From Candidatus Paceibacter sp. (lineage in GTDB: Bacteria > Patescibacteriota > Patescibacteriia > SG8-24 > DYFX01), in the NCBI GenBank assembly GCA_020724945.1, contig DYFX01000044.1, positions 1-9,403 of the forward strand: DNA of 9,403 nucleotides, in the 5' to 3' direction. This document shows, one piece after another, positions 8,818-9,403 of this stretch. How positions within the stretch are numbered: the stretch's first letter is position 1; each line of letters begins with the position of its first letter. Below the pieces are notes generated by a model, which was not told the DNA's origin, searched no databases, and saw only the letters and a list, made by a program, of their open reading frames with translations. The translations under genes were made by a program, and so were the position numbers.

Positions 8818-9403
8818 TCATCTCTTGCGTCGCGCCCGGAACGCCAGCGCGCCGGCGACCGCCAGGAGCAGGATGAACGGCTCGGACGGGAAGCGGTAGC
8901 GCGCGAGCGGTTCGAGGCCTTCGAAACCTTGGATGCGCTTGATGCCGTAGAACATGATGGTGGCGAAGGCGAAGACGATGGGAATCATGAGGCCGAGCTT
9001 GGCGTGCCGCGGCAGTCTCCCCCTCCACAGACCATACGCCGCGAGCGCGAGGAGCGTCCAATGGAACAGCGTCAGCAGGATCTTGGCGGCGACCTGCGTC
9101 GGAGGCTGGGGCGCGAAGGGGCGCTTGGCGTCGAGATGCAGGACGACATCGCCGTCCGGATTCGGGTCCGCGACGGGTTCGCCGGTACCGAGGTCCGAGA
9201 TGCGGTGCGGGAAACGGAAGTACAGGAAGAAGCCCTGGGGATAGAGGTGCCAGCGCTCCGGCGCGAAGAGGTGCTTGAAAAGCGTCGGTTCCGCGAGCGC
9301 GGCCTCGTAGTTCTTGGAGACGATGGGCGGCGCTTCGAGCGCGAGGCGTTCCGCGATGGCGTCGTTGCGGAGGCCGATGCCCCAGAGCGCGACGAGCGTC
9401 GGG
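8818..9403 (-). CDS. Probable GT-C (GT39-like) membrane glycosyltransferase, C-terminal part (runs off the right edge)
   Basis: An open frame of 194 residues enters from the right edge and ends at TGA 8818-8820. I translated it by eye because its start lies outside the window. About the first 100 residues are soluble-looking, with aromatic patches such as LYPQGFFLYFRFPHRI. Three hydrophobic segments follow: ILLTLFHWTLLALAAYGLW (about 9023-9081), LGLMIPIVFAFATIMFYGI (about 8941-8997) and PFILLLAVAGALAF (about 8839-8880), then a basic tail RARRKR suggesting a cytoplasmic end. The RYRFPSEPFILLLA stretch between the last two segments resembles the RYRxPxxPxLLLLA pattern I recall near the C-terminus of GT39/ArnT-like proteins, which move sugars from polyprenyl phosphates on the outer face of the membrane. 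The catalytic N-terminal loop is not in the window, so the family call is tentative. It precedes the methyltransferase gene by one base. Confidence 0.6.
   Translation of the reverse strand, partial: PTLVALWGIGLRNDAIAERLALEAPPIVSKNYEAALAEPTLFKHLFAPERWHLYPQGFFLYFRFPHRISDLGTGEPVADPNPDGDVVLHLDAKRPFAPQPPTQVAAKILLTLFHWTLLALAAYGLWRGRLPRHAKLGLMIPIVFAFATIMFYGIKRIQGFEGLEPLARYRFPSEPFILLLAVAGALAFRARRKR

Overview
The window is a GC-rich bacterial chromosome segment. It carries nine protein-coding genes, two of them cut by the window edges, and no RNA genes, insertion sequences, CRISPR arrays or phage genes. Every gene uses ordinary ATG starts and TGA or TAG stops, and TGA always reads as stop. Small compact genes, a short single-domain hibernation factor directly upstream of secA, and a SecA with an insertion and a GRGVDI motif suggest a candidate-phylum (Patescibacteria/CPR-like) genome from environmental DNA. 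That assignment is inference from gene style, not a marker match.

Layout. Bases 1-335 (minus) hold the N-terminal end of a class I SAM methyltransferase, with its own promoter at 355-383. Bases 434-6591 (minus) are a tight run of five genes transcribed in the order GT4 glycosyltransferase, murB, gmd, short hpf/raiA, secA. The junctions are an 11-nt overlap, then gaps of 23, 30 and 11 nt. A 73-bp divergent region at 6592-6664 carries two back-to-back sigma70-type promoters whose -35 boxes share one base within a palindrome. One drives the five-gene run leftward; the other drives a polyprenyl glycosylphosphotransferase (PGT, 6665-7981, plus) rightward. That gene ends at a strong hairpin (7982-8009) that can act as a two-way terminator and that contains the end of the convergent methyltransferase gene (7995-8816, minus). 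This second methyltransferase lies one base after a partial multi-membrane protein (8818-9403, minus) resembling the C-terminal end of a GT-C glycosyltransferase.

Function. The region is a cell-surface polysaccharide neighbourhood. The PGT would load the first sugar-phosphate on undecaprenyl phosphate, the GT4 and GT-C enzymes would add sugars, Gmd would supply a GDP-6-deoxy-hexose precursor, and the methyltransferases may modify glycans or lipids. MurB (peptidoglycan precursor), SecA (export motor) and the hibernation factor are housekeeping genes that appear to be co-transcribed with the sugar genes. I see no clearly new defence, mobile or toxin system. The most interesting points are regulatory: promoters with exact 17-bp spacers, very short or near-absent leaders, no Shine-Dalgarno sequences, and an anti-Shine-Dalgarno-like 8-mer in the hpf-secA gap.
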